In this document: in pieces, positions 37,231 to 47,686 of the stretch | Layout: each line of letters starts with the position of its first letter | Numbering within the stretch: position 1 is the stretch's first letter | NCBI GenBank assembly: GCA_050084985.1 | Contig: JBITNC010000001.1 | Location: forward strand, 34,906,001 to 34,970,000 | Direction of reading: 5' to 3' | Source of the DNA: Nageia nagi | Lineage: Eukaryota > Pinophyta | DNA length: 64,000 nucleotides | The notes under the pieces: generated by a model | What the model was told of the DNA's origin: nothing | Database searches by the model: none | What the model saw: only the letters and a program-made list of their open reading frames with translations | Program-made: the position numbers and the translations under genes

Positions 37231-37479
37231 TTATCTTGTGTAGAGAAGGTCAAACTCTTGAAGTTCCATGATTTATTTGGCTAGTATTCCTTATAATTAT
37301 GGTTTTGATAGAAAATATCTTAGTAGAACCTCTTGGGCCATAATGAAGGTAGTTTTAGTAATTATGTAATATCTTAATTTTTGAGTTATGTAAACTATGC
37401 ATAGCACCTCATTTTGAGAAAATAAGATAATGGATCTATCCTATTTGCTAATTGATCCATGAACATCTTAACTTCTTGT

Positions 37480-38190
37480 AAGTTCCTTTGAATAATTCTA
37501 AGTTATCTAATATTTATTAGTGGAGGCATATCCATGATAGATTTGACCTTATTAGGATCTATCTTTGTGCCTCTTCTAGATACTATCTAACCAAGCAATT
37601 TGCTACTAGAAACCCTAAAAACATACTTCTTAGGATTTAGCTTCAAGTTGAATTATCTCATCCTTTCAAAAATGACTCTTAAGTACTATAAATGATTTTC
37701 CTTCTTAGTTGATTCAGCAAGAATATTATCAACATAAACTTCAATTAGTTTATGAATAAGCTCATGAAAAATAGTTACCATTGCTCTGTGATATGGTGCC
37801 CCTCCATTTATAAGGCCAAAGGGAACAACTACTCAATAAAATATCGCCTAAGGTGTGGTGAAGGCTATCTTATACTAATCCTCTTTATTGATCCTAATTT
37901 GATTATATCTTGAGAAACCATATATTAAATATAACAACTCATGTCCTACTATAAAATCCATAATTGTGTTAATGTGTAGCAATGCAAAGTTACCCTTTGG
38001 ATAAGCCTTTTTTAAATCCTTGAAATATGTACAAAATTTTATTTCTCCATTTGGCTTCAAATATGGAACAATATTAGCTAACCAAGGTGAATAGTCAATG
38101 GGCTCAATGAATCCTACTTTGTGATATTTGTCAATCACTTTTTTGACTATCAAAGAGTGATTTGGATGCATTGGTCTCCTTTTCTATTGT
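37480..38190 (-). pseudogene. pol: Element D reverse transcriptase remnant
   Basis: The minus-strand frame at 37875-38171 reads 'VGFIEPIDYSPWLANIVPYL', 'KPNGEIKFCTYFKDLKKAYP' and 'SRYNQIRINKED', matching gypsy RT ('VxKxNGxIRxCVDFRDLNKACPKD', 'GYNQIxM'). Below a frameshift, near 37690-37860, come 'VPFGLINGGAPYHRAM' and 'EVYVDNILAES'. The catalytic box is YVDN instead of YVDD, and the first catalytic Asp ('CVDFRD') has become Tyr in 'CTYFKD'. Either change would abolish activity. Nearby 'NLKLNPKKYVF' is the usual post-palm block. Confidence 0.92.
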
Positions 38191-38498
38191 ATAACTTTTC
38201 TAACTTCCTATACCATCAAATTATGAGTTACAAAGGCTAGATATACACCTATCATGTCATTGTATTCCTAAGCAAATATGTCCTTGAACTCTATCAAGAA
38301 CTAATGATACATTTTCTTGTTATACCTAATGATTTTTGTACCAATTTGCATGATATTTGGTATATTTTTTGTACCAATGTTGATCTCTATAATAGGATCA
38401 TTCAACCATGGTATCTCATCACCAGGTTGAGATAGATTTGGAAATGCCCCCAATCTTGTTATGACATGAGCGAAAAAGTGTTACACACACACACTACT

Positions 38499-39056
38499 TC
38501 AACTACATATTGTTTCAACTACATTTTCTTGTCCACCATGGTTAAATTTAATCAATATATGTAATGTAGATGGTACACACCACATAGGATGTATCCATGG
38601 TATTCCAAGGAGTATTTTGTAAGGAATCTTCTTTTCCAACACACAAGTTATAACTTCCATTATCTTTAGTCCCAAGTGAATAGGCAACATGATATCTCAG
38701 TTGCTATCATTGTCATATCATGTGATCTTATACTTATTTCATACAAATTTTGGCATCAATTTATCTCCAAAATTTTTTAATAATTCAATGGAACAAATGT
38801 TCAAACCTACACCATAATCTACAAATGCATGCTTGACTATTTTTCCTAGTAACTTTACATATATATGGATTGGTAAGTATTTATCAATGATATCATCACT
38901 AGGAATTTCATCTTCAGTGAATGTGATAGAATTTTTGAAACAACTAATCATTCCTACCAATGAACTAGTAGAAATATTTGTATCAATATAAATGCCAATA
39001 AGAAGTTCAAATAATGCTAGTCTATGCTCTTCAGATGTTTCAAATAATTCAAGCAA
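38499..39056 (-). pseudogene. pol: Element D aspartic protease remnant
   Basis: Minus-strand reading at 38739-39056 ends in 'KHAFVDYGVGLNICSIELLK', matching plant gypsy proteases ('AxVDDGAGLNICxxxLxK'); the D-S/T/D-G active site is changed to DYGV. The frame at 38499-38690 has 'YKILLGIPWIHPM', matching the conserved 'YxLLLGRPWIHxxxxVPS' flap-end block, then 'CVPSTLHILIKF'. The two lie in neighbouring frames. It would have cut the Gag-Pol polyprotein. Confidence 0.85.
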
Positions 39057-39279
39057 ACTAATTTTAGCATTTGTATTTTTAATATTTTGTAAGATATTCT
39101 TTTTACATTTTTCTTTTCTCTTTTTCTTAAGAGAAGATTTAGAAGGTACCTATTTTGAAGTAGATACCGGGTTAGGAATACCTTTCTTTAATCATATGGT
39201 TGTATTGCATGCTTGTTCTAAATTTGAACCTATATATAAATCTGCCTTGACACTGATTCATCATCAAACTCAATAGGTT

Positions 39280-40420
39280 CATCATTATAATCATATACAA
39301 TTATATTCACTGTGTTAATGGAAGGTAGGTCCTAATTTTTTACTTTGAACATATCATTTTCATATGAAATTGTACCACTATCCAACAAGTATTTTAATTT
39401 CTTTCTCAAAACATAGCAACCTATTGTATTATACCCTTTGATTTGATGATACTTACGAAATTGGTTGTCCCTATTCCAACTAGGTTTTTCATCCTTAGGT
39501 TCATATTCCTTTCCTTGAATTCATATTCCTTTCCTTGAATTCATTTGATTAAACCCTTATCTAAACAATCCTCAAATATTTAATTAGGGTTTATGGGAAA
39601 TGTATACATATCTTTGGCTAATTTTTTATCCTTAGGTTTATTTAGGTGGGTTGGTTTAACAACATTGACTGAATTTTCATCCTTTTTGTTATAGGGCTTC
39701 CTACCATTGTCTTTGTTGGAGGAGGAGGATGTATACTTAAGCAAATTAGACCTTAGTAAGAACTCTTATTTCTTAATAAGCAAATTAACTATATGCATAA
39801 ATGAACCATTAACATGCTCAAGCCCTTTCACCAAGAACATGATGAATGTTTTCAAGGAATACCTTTGCAATGAAGCTTTCTTCCACCTTTTATTCAATGG
39901 AACTCCAAAGCTTGATTAATCTAGGAGTAAATTTATCCAATATCTTTGTTTTTCCTTACTTGCAATGGATCAAATATGTCAGATCAAATAGTTTCTTTAC
40001 GTTATAACTAAAGTGAGCCTTGAATTGATCCTTCAACTGCTGATAAGATGTTATAAAACTTGGTTTCAAGCTATGAAACCACTTTCGAGATTCTCTAGTT
40101 AAACTCATAGGAAGTATTTCACTTTTAAATGCTCATTGACATGACATTTAATATCCATAATGTATTCAAAACCTTGAATATGAGTAATAAGATTAATCTA
40201 TAAACTTTTCAAAATCAAGATCCTTATCTATACCACCAAGAAGTGTATTGTGAATCCTCACGCTAAAAGGGTTACCCTTATTTTTTATCTAATTTATATG
40301 AACTCCAAATTTGCTTCAAGGCTATGCAACCTAAGACTTGAGATCACTCCTAAATTTTAGCAATGTTGTGGCATATAATGCATCAGTCCATAGTCTTATT
40401 TAAAAAAAATCATAGAAATC
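39280..40420 (-). pseudogene. gag: Element D gag remnant
   Basis: Minus strand from near 40130 reads 'LTRESRKWFHSLKPSFITSY' and 'QQLKDQFKAHF', matching the retrotransposon gag domain ('LxGxAxxWFxxLxPxSIxSF'). Near 39400-39470 'FRKYHQIKGYNTIGCYVLRK' and 'KLKYLLDSGTI' match the C-terminal CX2HX4HX4C knuckle and the following 'xIExLIxxG', with the first Cys replaced and one His changed to Tyr. A 20-bp direct duplication (tcatattcctttccttgaat) at 39501-39540 breaks the frame. Confidence 0.82.
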
Positions 40421-41450
40421 TTGATGCATCAATTAATGCTAAGGGTACTATCAAACAAAGAGTCATTTATTGCATTGGGCAATGCATCATTCAATTTGTC
40501 ATATATAGAGTTATGAGAATCAAATAATTGACTCTATACATGACACTTTATACATCATGTATGCATCAAATAATGCATCAACACAATAGGGATGAGGGTT
40601 TGCATCTTGTCAAATAATTTTTTTTATCTTCTTTACACTTCCATATTTTGCATATACATCTAACAGGGTGTACACAACCATAACATTTGATAAAAAAATT
40701 ATTTTAAAGAGTATCTAATGTATGTATAAACCCTTTTACAAATCTCTCAATTTGGTGCATGCTTTGAGGATTCTAGGAAAGGTGAATTCACTTAGTTGGA
40801 CTACTATTGGTGTTTATTGCATTTGGTGAAACAGTTTCAATGTTTGTTGAGGAAAGTTGTATCTTTGGTAACCCAAAATTATCATATTCCATAAGCATAA
40901 AGTCAAAAACTTCATGGGCATCCACCAAACTTTGAGGGCCTCCTTTACCAAAATTTGTGGGTGGTTGAAGCATGCAATGTATATTTTTCTTACCATAAAA
41001 TTCATATACACACTACTATCTACATTCTCCAACTTGTCTTCAACTCTTGCAAACCTGTATCATTAAAAATACAACACTATATCCCTAAAAATACCTTATA
41101 AAGGGAAATCTCCCTTATTTACTCATCAATGGCATCATACCCACCATTAAAACTCCACTATTGATCAAGGGAATGTATCAATGATCGATAGCAAATCATG
41201 CCATGATCTATGTGCATGATCCACATCTTTTTTTGGTTCCATGTATCACTTGATGCACTAAAATGTGTCAAATAATGCATCATAAAATACATAAAGTAAT
41301 GTGTCATTCAATGTGTCAACCAATGAGTCAAAAATATGGTTTTATCTAGATTGATGTACACATGTGAAATAATAACACATATTGCATCATAGTGTCAAAA
41401 TTTAATTTTATGATGCATCATATGATGCAAAATTGCTAAAATGTAGTAGT
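40360..41450 (-). pseudogene. Element D gag N-terminal repeats
   Basis: The plus strand repeats words like 'aatgcatca' and 'aatgtgtca' many times in two clusters (40360-40600 and 41230-41440). On the minus strand they read as short repeats of the type Asp-Ala/Ser-Leu-Phe/Val-Asp, for example 'DALFDA', 'DALPNAINDSLFD' and 'DSLVDTLNDTLL'. This looks like a repeated acidic-hydrophobic segment at the start of gag. The region between the clusters holds a separate unrecognised frame pair. Confidence 0.45.
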
Positions 41451-41818
41451 GGATGTTTGAAATCTTCATGGGTGAAGGTCCCTGAATTGGATACACAATT
41501 CCCAACATTCGCTCTACTATTAGTGTTGGCACTAATTATAGCGTTCATGCTAATGTGCACATCCATGCTAATTTGAGTGGCAATCTAGAATATTATGGTA
41601 TATGCTTTCATAATGAGATCTTGAAACTCAGTCATTATCATTAATTTGATCAAGACTTCAGAAGTTATGCTCACCATTTCTATCACACTCACAAAATCTA
41701 GATCAAATGCAACCAAGAACCCTAGGGTTCTTGATGTCAAATATGGGTAGGTTTGAGAGCACTTATATTCTAACCCTAATTTAGAGAAAGAATATGCTAT
41801 AAAATGTGGGCATCAATA

Positions 41819-42625
41819 TGTTGATATGTTTTTTGGAACACCTAAGGTTTACCTCTAAATGAACTAAAAGCACATATACAATTTATTGTATGAATTATCT
41901 AAGCTAATTGAACTTAAATAAACATACATGAATGAGGGAATTCAATAGTGCAATAACATAATCATGAATTTACATTGATGTTAAGATGTAAAATGTAACT
42001 ACATGTACTACAGAGAAAGGAATCAAGTGAAAGATAAATACTTGTGTATCCTTACGTATGTCAAGGTTGAGGATATGAAGGGCAAACTTTTCAAAGAGTG
42101 GTGATCTTGTTGTGTGAACCCTAAGGCCAACTGTAGAAGAAACACCAACATAGGCACTAGTCTCAAAGAGCTCAACGTAAGCATGGACATCGATGCATGT
42201 GCTAATGATCTTGAAGAATGAGGTTTGCCAAAAAGGATATATGACAATAGAGATGATGATAAGTCTAACCGAGCATATAATCATTAGAAATGGATGATAG
42301 ATATTCACTTGAGTGGTAAAAAGATTTCAATCTCAATCGTTTAGAAACACCCAAGAGTAGGGTATCAACTATCAAGATGTAATCTTGACATGCTTTCCCC
42401 AGGTTAGAGATAATTACATTTATATTAGGTGTGATTCACCATTTGACCCCTTGTATGAAGGTAGTGGGCATCCCGATGTATCTAGCCTAAAAATAAGAAT
42501 GCAACCTGAGAAATATGTGATAATTAGGTAAGATATAATTAAATGTGGCTAAATGTGATTAAAACATGTATGTAAGTTGCATCTAAATGGGACTGTGTTA
42601 AGGGGACCACTTTTAGGTGTCAACA
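41819..42625 (-). repeat. 5' LTR of element D
   Basis: The 807-bp reverse complement starts TGTTGACACCTAAAAGTGG (42625 leftwards) and ends near 41819. It aligns with the LTRs of element A throughout. The 112-codon minus-strand frame at 41970-42308 lies fully inside this LTR and its equivalent in A is closed, so it is not a gene. Confidence 0.88.
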
Positions 42626-43089
42626 TGGACATTAACAATATAAGCTTTTCAATATTTAACCAACCTATATTAATTTTAATTTTTATAATAAATGGAATCT
42701 CTATTAAATAAATAAAGATTTCCAAAAACCACACAATAAATGTTTATGGTAACCACATCAACAATTACTTCATCAATAAATCTAGCATTGATGGAAAAGT
42801 TCTACATACATTATTGTGTAACATGTAGCTTGGAATCGTTGTGCACCTAACCCTAAGGATATTGATGTAGATGGTTGTAAATATTTAACCCTAACTTCTT
42901 CACCATGCTTTCAACAATGAGATTAGGTTGTGACCACATATCAAAGATGGAATCAATTCTAGTCTTCTTGGATTATATCTTTATATGAAAGAATTGTGTC
43001 CTTCTCTCCTCCTCATTATTGGTTTCATCCTTTTGAATTGTTGCATAAGTTATTCTTTCATCCACCTCTAAACTATCATTAACTTCTTC

Positions 43090-43990
43090 ATTCTTAGTAG
43101 CCATGGCAATATTCTTTTCATTATTCTTTTTCTTCTTACCATATGGGGATAATTTTAGGTGAAGTTTCCAACACTTTTCATCACTAAAGTCATCCTTGTC
43201 ATAATATGTACAATGCTTCTTACAATCATCTTTCTTTGGGGTTGTAGTAGTCTTCTTGCATTAGGCTTTTCCTTTACCTTTATATTGAGACTTCCCCTTG
43301 TTATTACCCTATTGATTTTTCTTGCATTTGTTACCTTATTGAGTTTATTTCCCATCTTCCTCAAGGTTTTGTGATTGAATACTCACTTGATAAATATTTA
43401 TTGTATTAATCATCACTATTATCCTTCTCAAATGATGATGCAAAGCTTTATTATCCTTCTAAAATGATGATGCAAAGTTACATACTTCATCACACACTCG
43501 TGGGTCTTTGAGAGAAATCCCAAGTAATGTAGCTTGCTTTCTAAATTCAGTTATGTACGTTTGATTAGTTTTCCCTTTTCCTTGTCTACATAATTACCAT
43601 TTCATGACTTTCTTGTTTTGGTTTCCTAGAGGATAGAATTTCTCCTTCAGTAGATATTTGAATCCCTCCGATCAGAAATGGGTGGCTCTTTCTACTTTAA
43701 CTTCCACTTTTAAGGGCACCGAAGAAGGGTTTGCACCATCAAAAGTACTTTCTATCTTCTCATTTTATTCATGCTCTCTATTTTTTGGTAATCTTTCTAG
43801 TATCAATTCCATGAGTTAGGCAAGATTACTCTCCATCTTAACAAATCTCCTAAAGAATGCATCATTGGATGGGCATATTATTTCTTTCTTTCCAAATATG
43901 GTAGTATTTCTTTGACATTTCCTAATTTCTAGGTTATATTGAACCATAATCTCTAAGATATTCTACCCTATATACACAAATATCCTAAAT
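43090..43990 (-). pseudogene. gag: Element F gag remnant
   Basis: In order from 43990 down: 'ILPYLERKK', 'NPSSVPLKVEVKVER', 'FKYLLKEKFYPLGNQNKK', 'YITEFRKQATLLGISLKDPR', Lys/Asn-rich basic text with 'NKGKSQYKGKGK', then the knuckle with one Cys replaced by Tyr. The usual 'W...FF' gag core between the second and third blocks is missing, so the gag is internally deleted. Stops and shifts interrupt it. Confidence 0.7.
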
Positions 43991-43992
43991 GA

Positions 43993-44010
43993 ACTCAAGA
44001 TCTAATACCA
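43993..44010 (-). other. Decayed primer-binding site of element F
   Basis: Minus-strand 'TGGTATTAGATC' differs from the initiator-Met tRNA site TGGTATCAGAGC at three positions; gag follows at once. The LTR of F should therefore lie just to the right (44011 onwards). Confidence 0.6.
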
Positions 44011-45290
44011 CTAATCTATACTCTCTAGTAAGCTATGTTATTCTTAGGTCCTCAAGTATAGATTTTAAACTTCTTTTTTCCATATAAATTTATCTTATGT
44101 TCTTAATATGACCAATATTAGTTAACAAAACAACAATAACCAATCATAGAATTCACACACACACAATAGAACATAATTATTTATATTGGTAAAACCCCAA
44201 TATAGGGAACATCCACTTTAAAATCCAAGTTTTGATATATATTTACCAACAAAAAGAACATACAATTACATTAGGCAAGCGTGTTGTTGCATCCAATGGA
44301 CATTAATGCAACATACAATCCCAACAATCTCGAAAAATCATATTGATCAACTCCTGCCAAATATCTAGTGTTCTCCAACTTCAACAACAACTAAAGAATC
44401 ATAACAACTATCAACAACCCTTTTGTTATCTTTCTCATGAAGTTTTTACTTCGCTACCTTCACCCTTCACTTACAAATGATCCTTGGGTTCTCCAAATAC
44501 TTCAAAACATCCTTGACTCTCTACCTTCTTTGTAAAATACCTTTTGCTCATCTAGAATTATCATTGGGTGTAGTGCAAACGTTGAAAGTCGAATCAATAC
44601 TTGGATCAACACTTGGGTATCAGGTCACTAGTCAGGTCATGTCCAACGTTGATGCTTAATACAATTTTGGTGCTCAATGTAGCATTCATATTAAGAGACT
44701 ATAAATAACACCAAAAGAAATCACAAGGGATATTCCAACACTGAGCATGAAGACTTATGCTCAAGTTTTCCACACCAAGATATTGAATCTATAACTCAAA
44801 TCCTTTCAGATCAATTATTATTATTATATATATATATTTTATATATATTCATTCTGCTTGATTTGACCACTACAAAATCAAAAGATTTTTACCACACATT
44901 AAGGAGAATTAGATATAACTAGTCTAATAACAACTTGAGAAGAGCCATCAACACTTCATTTTACTCTACTATCCTAAAAAGACATGATCTACAAAAGAAA
45001 AAATCTAAACTTAAATGAAATAAGTAATACTCTTATATTCTTAAAGTATAATCTTATATATCTATAAAAGAATGACAATTGAATTGTATATGAATGATGT
45101 CTTTTAACATCTTTTAAATTCAATGGCTTATAGTACATATCAATATATATACATATATATATGAATGATTGTAACAAAATCTAGATGCTTAATAAAATTG
45201 TGAAGCTTGATTCGAATAAAATATATTTTGTTTTCTCATTATTTCTAACAAAATTGTCACTCTTATTGAATCAAAGTGACTGGATAATAT
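44011..45290. other. Probable LTR of element F and unassigned DNA
   Basis: The part next to the primer site, including 'ggttttaccaatataaata' on the minus strand (near 44190), resembles the end of a plant LTR. The outer LTR boundary could not be found because no partner is in the window. A short TA run lies at 44826-44850. No host gene is recognisable; the frames at 44477-44659 and 44989-45177 are unremarkable. Confidence 0.4.
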
Positions 45291-45294
45291 TCAA

Positions 45295-45450
45295 AGATGT
45301 GAGGAGAGTTGGAGAGGTGTGGGTAAGAGAGGTTCAAGGTTCCAATCTCTACCTTTTCACATCATGTAAATATGCTAAATTCAGATTGGTGACCAACTTG
45401 TATGGATGGAACCTGATGATGATCGACTTACATGAATAGAATTGAGTACA
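45295..45450 (+). mobile_element. Possible tRNA-derived SINE, decayed
   Basis: An A-box-like 'gaggagagttgg' at 45301-45312 (consensus TRGCNNARYNGG) and a B-box-like 'gttccaatct' at 45339-45348 (consensus GTTCRANYCC) are spaced as in tRNA-derived SINEs. No poly(A) or target duplication could be fixed. A chance match is possible. Confidence 0.3.
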
Positions 45451-45559
45451 ACTCTCGAGTAATTTTTCCAAAAAATTGACACGCAATAATGATTTTGTAA
45501 AAAAAGAAAGTTCACTAGTAATAATATAAGACATGAAAGAGAATGGGTGAGAGTTGTAA

Positions 45560-46330
45560 TTAGGGGGGCTGGCAAAGCTGGCGAGTGACGGCGACCCCAC
45601 GTAACCACACGCGTTCCCGCTGGATCCCCTTAATCCCGACACGAGATAACTCGGGGGTGCTGACGTGGCACGGGTGTAAACGCGAGTAAGCGGCTGCTGG
45701 ACGGCTTTTGAATAACTACGGTGCGCTTTTTAACGGCGCTCCGTCCCGGCACTGTCGGGGCGCGTTAATGCGGGTGAGGACGAATTTCGTCTGGCCACGT
45801 GGAACGGCGCCGTTTATGGGCGGGCCTACGGGACTCCCATTAAAAAATGCGGCGAGATCTGGATGAACGGCAATTTGCTTGATAAAAAGATTTTGAGGGA
45901 TTTGGGTATTGAAGCGTGGCACGTGTGGGGTAATGAGCAGAACGTGTGAGTGGGCAGTGGGCGGGGGTTGCAATAATTTTGATTCTTTCCTTTTTAACCT
46001 TTGAAATTTTGTAAAGTCGTAAAGTGGGAGTGGAATGGGGATGAGGATTAGGGAAGTGGTGATTTGATTTGAAGCTGAAACCCGGTAGGTTATGTGGTGG
46101 GCATGGGGGGACCTCAGCTTTGGCAGTGTCTCAACCGGGTCACCCCTAGGGAACAACACATTCCGGGCAAGTGCCCCAAAAGATGGAGTGGAACAACCCA
46201 AATGGGGGAAATTTGAGTGAAAACGGAGAAAAAATGGGAAGTTCCAACGTGTAATGTGCCTCTTATCCACTTTGTAAGGATGGCTTGTCATATGAACATG
46301 GGTTGTGGGATTTGAGATCAGTGGTGAGTT
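45560..46330. promoter_or_regulatory. CpG-retaining GC-rich island with G-box motifs
   Basis: This stretch is strongly GC-rich and full of CpG dinucleotides, unlike nearly all the rest of the window. It contains ACGT-core elements known to bind plant bZIP/bHLH factors: TGACGTGG at 45661-45668, the palindrome CCACGTGG at 45795-45802 and CACGTG at 45920-45925. A perfect 12-bp palindrome, AACGGCGCCGTT, lies at 45803-45814. CpG survival implies low germ-line methylation, as at promoters or first exons. I found no complete gene beside it; it could be a promoter or gene fragment moved here, or a recent foreign insertion. Confidence 0.5.
45734..45949 (+). CDS. Possible exon in the GC-rich island, unrecognised
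   Basis: The plus frame after a TAA at 45731-45733 is open for 71 codons to a TGA at 45947-45949. Its composition is protein-like, with balanced charge and four tryptophans: 'EDEFRLATWNGAVYGRAYGT', 'CGEIWMNGNLLDKKILRDL', 'GIEAWHVWGNEQNV'. No in-frame ATG begins it upstream, so if real it would be an internal or last exon. I do not recognise a family. The opposite strand has a longer open frame (45716-46291, 191 codons), but open frames on both strands are common in GC-rich DNA. Confidence is low. Confidence 0.25.
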   Translation, partial: RRSVPALSGRVNAGEDEFRLATWNGAVYGRAYGTPIKKCGEIWMNGNLLDKKILRDLGIEAWHVWGNEQNV

Positions 46331-47394
46331 ATGGGGATTATTGTTTTAACTTGAAAAGGAAAGGGGCGAGGTGATGTGATGATGACGAATGCATTCCCTC
46401 ATAAAAGACCTTGTGTAAAGGTTGACATTGCAATCTTCTAACTTGATGGGTATTCATGTGAATAGCCTTTTAACGGCTTGGTCTCACTTCCTCTAAGAGG
46501 GTCGTACATGTCAATATTTGAGTGAGATGTTAGAATGAGCTTCGAAAGAGAACGCTCCTCTTGATTCTGGTTGTCACTTAGTGGTGGTTGACCTATGATG
46601 GTAATTGATGGATGCTCTTAAGATACCTTATGAGTTTCATATAAATTATTGATTGATTTAAGAAATATAACATGAGTATATACTAATGTTTAAGGATAGA
46701 CTTGACCGGGGCATAGTATAATTTATCCAAGAATGTGGAAGGCCAAGTCGGCACATGAGGGTGCATAGAATAGTAGGGTATGGGGCTTCTCTCTTTTGAA
46801 GAAGTGCATGTGAATACCTCTTCGCCACTCCTATGCCCATGTGGTGGTGTGGTGTGGGCTAATGCTCTTTGCATATGGAAAAGATCCTTGGCTTTAATGA
46901 TGGCAATAAAATATAAATAATGTTAATAGACTCCAAATAAAATTCAGTTTATTAAATCAAGTCTTTTAAATGTTTTATTTAAAAAGTATTTAGGTTTTTA
47001 AAATACATGATTATTTGATTGATATAAGTCAAGGTTTTCAGAGTTTAAATATTTAAAATTTATATTTAGTGTTATTTTAGTTAATTTTTTTATATAAAAG
47101 GATAAATAGTATTATTAAGAAAATGATAGAGGGTTTCGTTTGGACCTATAAAAATCAATCATAAAAATGGCTTCCAAAATAAGAATCTGTTACCCAGCTA
47201 TACCTAGCGATACCTAAAATAATTTTTCAAAAAGAAACTAGTAACAAAATAAGTTTAGAAGCTACCCAGTTGTAACCTATTGGTAGCCCTGTTGCAACCT
47301 AGTTTATCAATTTTATTACTTATTTTAGTTTAAATTTTTACCTATATTAATTATAATGATTTATCTATTTTTTAAATGCATTAAATATATGTGA
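46331..47394. other. Non-coding DNA right of the island
   Basis: 46331-46890 keeps some CpG and moderate GC; two overlapping short minus-strand frames (46658-46840, 46683-46874) are unrecognised. 46890-47394 is plain AT-rich sequence with no feature seen. Confidence 0.5.
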
Positions 47395-47655
47395 ACATCT
47401 TAGAGGAGTTGGTAAATTTTTTTACTAAAATGTGGGGGACCTAAGTTCAAATCCCATCCCTCTAAAAAGTGGATATAATTACAAACCTTGTTGGATGATG
47501 ATAGGTACAAACGAGGATATGTGCAAGCCTTGTCTTAATGTCTATGCTATTCTGAGGCCCCTAAGTGAATTTGGCAGAATATATACCTCTTGGTCATGCC
47601 AACTTAGCTTAAGGAAATTTCCTGCAAGAGGTGGTTTCTCATAAAAAAATATATT
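47395..47655 (+). mobile_element. tRNA-derived SINE candidate
   Basis: An A box 'tagaggagttgg' at 47401-47412 matches TRGCNNARYNGG at all but one position. A B box 'gttcaaatcc' at 47445-47454 matches GTTCRANYCC perfectly. Their starts are 44 bp apart, a usual RNA polymerase III promoter spacing. The body continues about 180 bp with higher GC and ends in 'tttctcataaaaaaatat', an A-run as in plant SINE tails. The left end is uncertain and no target duplication is clear. It encodes no protein. Confidence 0.5.
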
Positions 47656-47686
47656 AAACATCTATATATAGGAATGCAAGTCATAT

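Larger units (their letters stand above)
33590..42625 (-). mobile_element. Element D: Ty3/gypsy retrotransposon with gag, PR, RT, RNaseH and IN
   Basis: The minus strand carries 5' LTR (41819-42625), gag, protease, reverse transcriptase, RNaseH, integrase, a 3' region, a purine tract (plus-strand 'attcctccctttg' at 33862-33874) and a truncated 3' LTR (33605-33860). The order PR-RT-RH-IN is that of Ty3/gypsy. Sequence blocks such as 'GHKFIIFTTKYFTKW' are typical of plant gypsy integrases. All frames are broken and catalytic residues are lost. LTR and 3' region match element A. The element lies between the B LTR and a gag-protease piece of element F, suggesting it inserted into F. Confidence 0.9.
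42626..44010 (-). mobile_element. Element F: gypsy gag-protease fragment
   Basis: The minus strand starts with a decayed tRNA-Met-type primer site 'TGGTATTAGATCTTGAG' at 43993-44010 (usual TGGTATCAGAGC). Gag follows: 'FYPLGNQNKKVMKW', 'YITEFRKQATLLGISLKD', a knuckle 'CTYYDKDDFSDEKC' near 43190 followed by 'WKLH'. Then comes protease-region text such as 'SQPNLIVESMVKKLGL' and 'FIDEVIVDVVTINI', which is cut off at 42625 by the D LTR. These blocks match the 'KxGHxExxCWKLHPE' and 'VEQLGLET' regions of plant chromovirus-like gypsy elements. The central part of gag seems deleted. Confidence 0.75.

Noticed and set aside
41970-42308. 112-codon minus-strand frame
   Set aside because: It lies wholly inside the D LTR and the matching positions in the A LTRs are closed.
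43159-43374. 71-codon plus frame with hydrophobic text
   Set aside because: It is the antisense shadow of the element F gag knuckle and basic region on the minus strand.
45716-46291. 191-codon minus-strand frame in the GC-rich island
   Set aside because: Low-complexity, Pro/His/Leu-rich text; stops are rare in GC-rich DNA on both strands and the plus frame looks more protein-like. No domain recognised.
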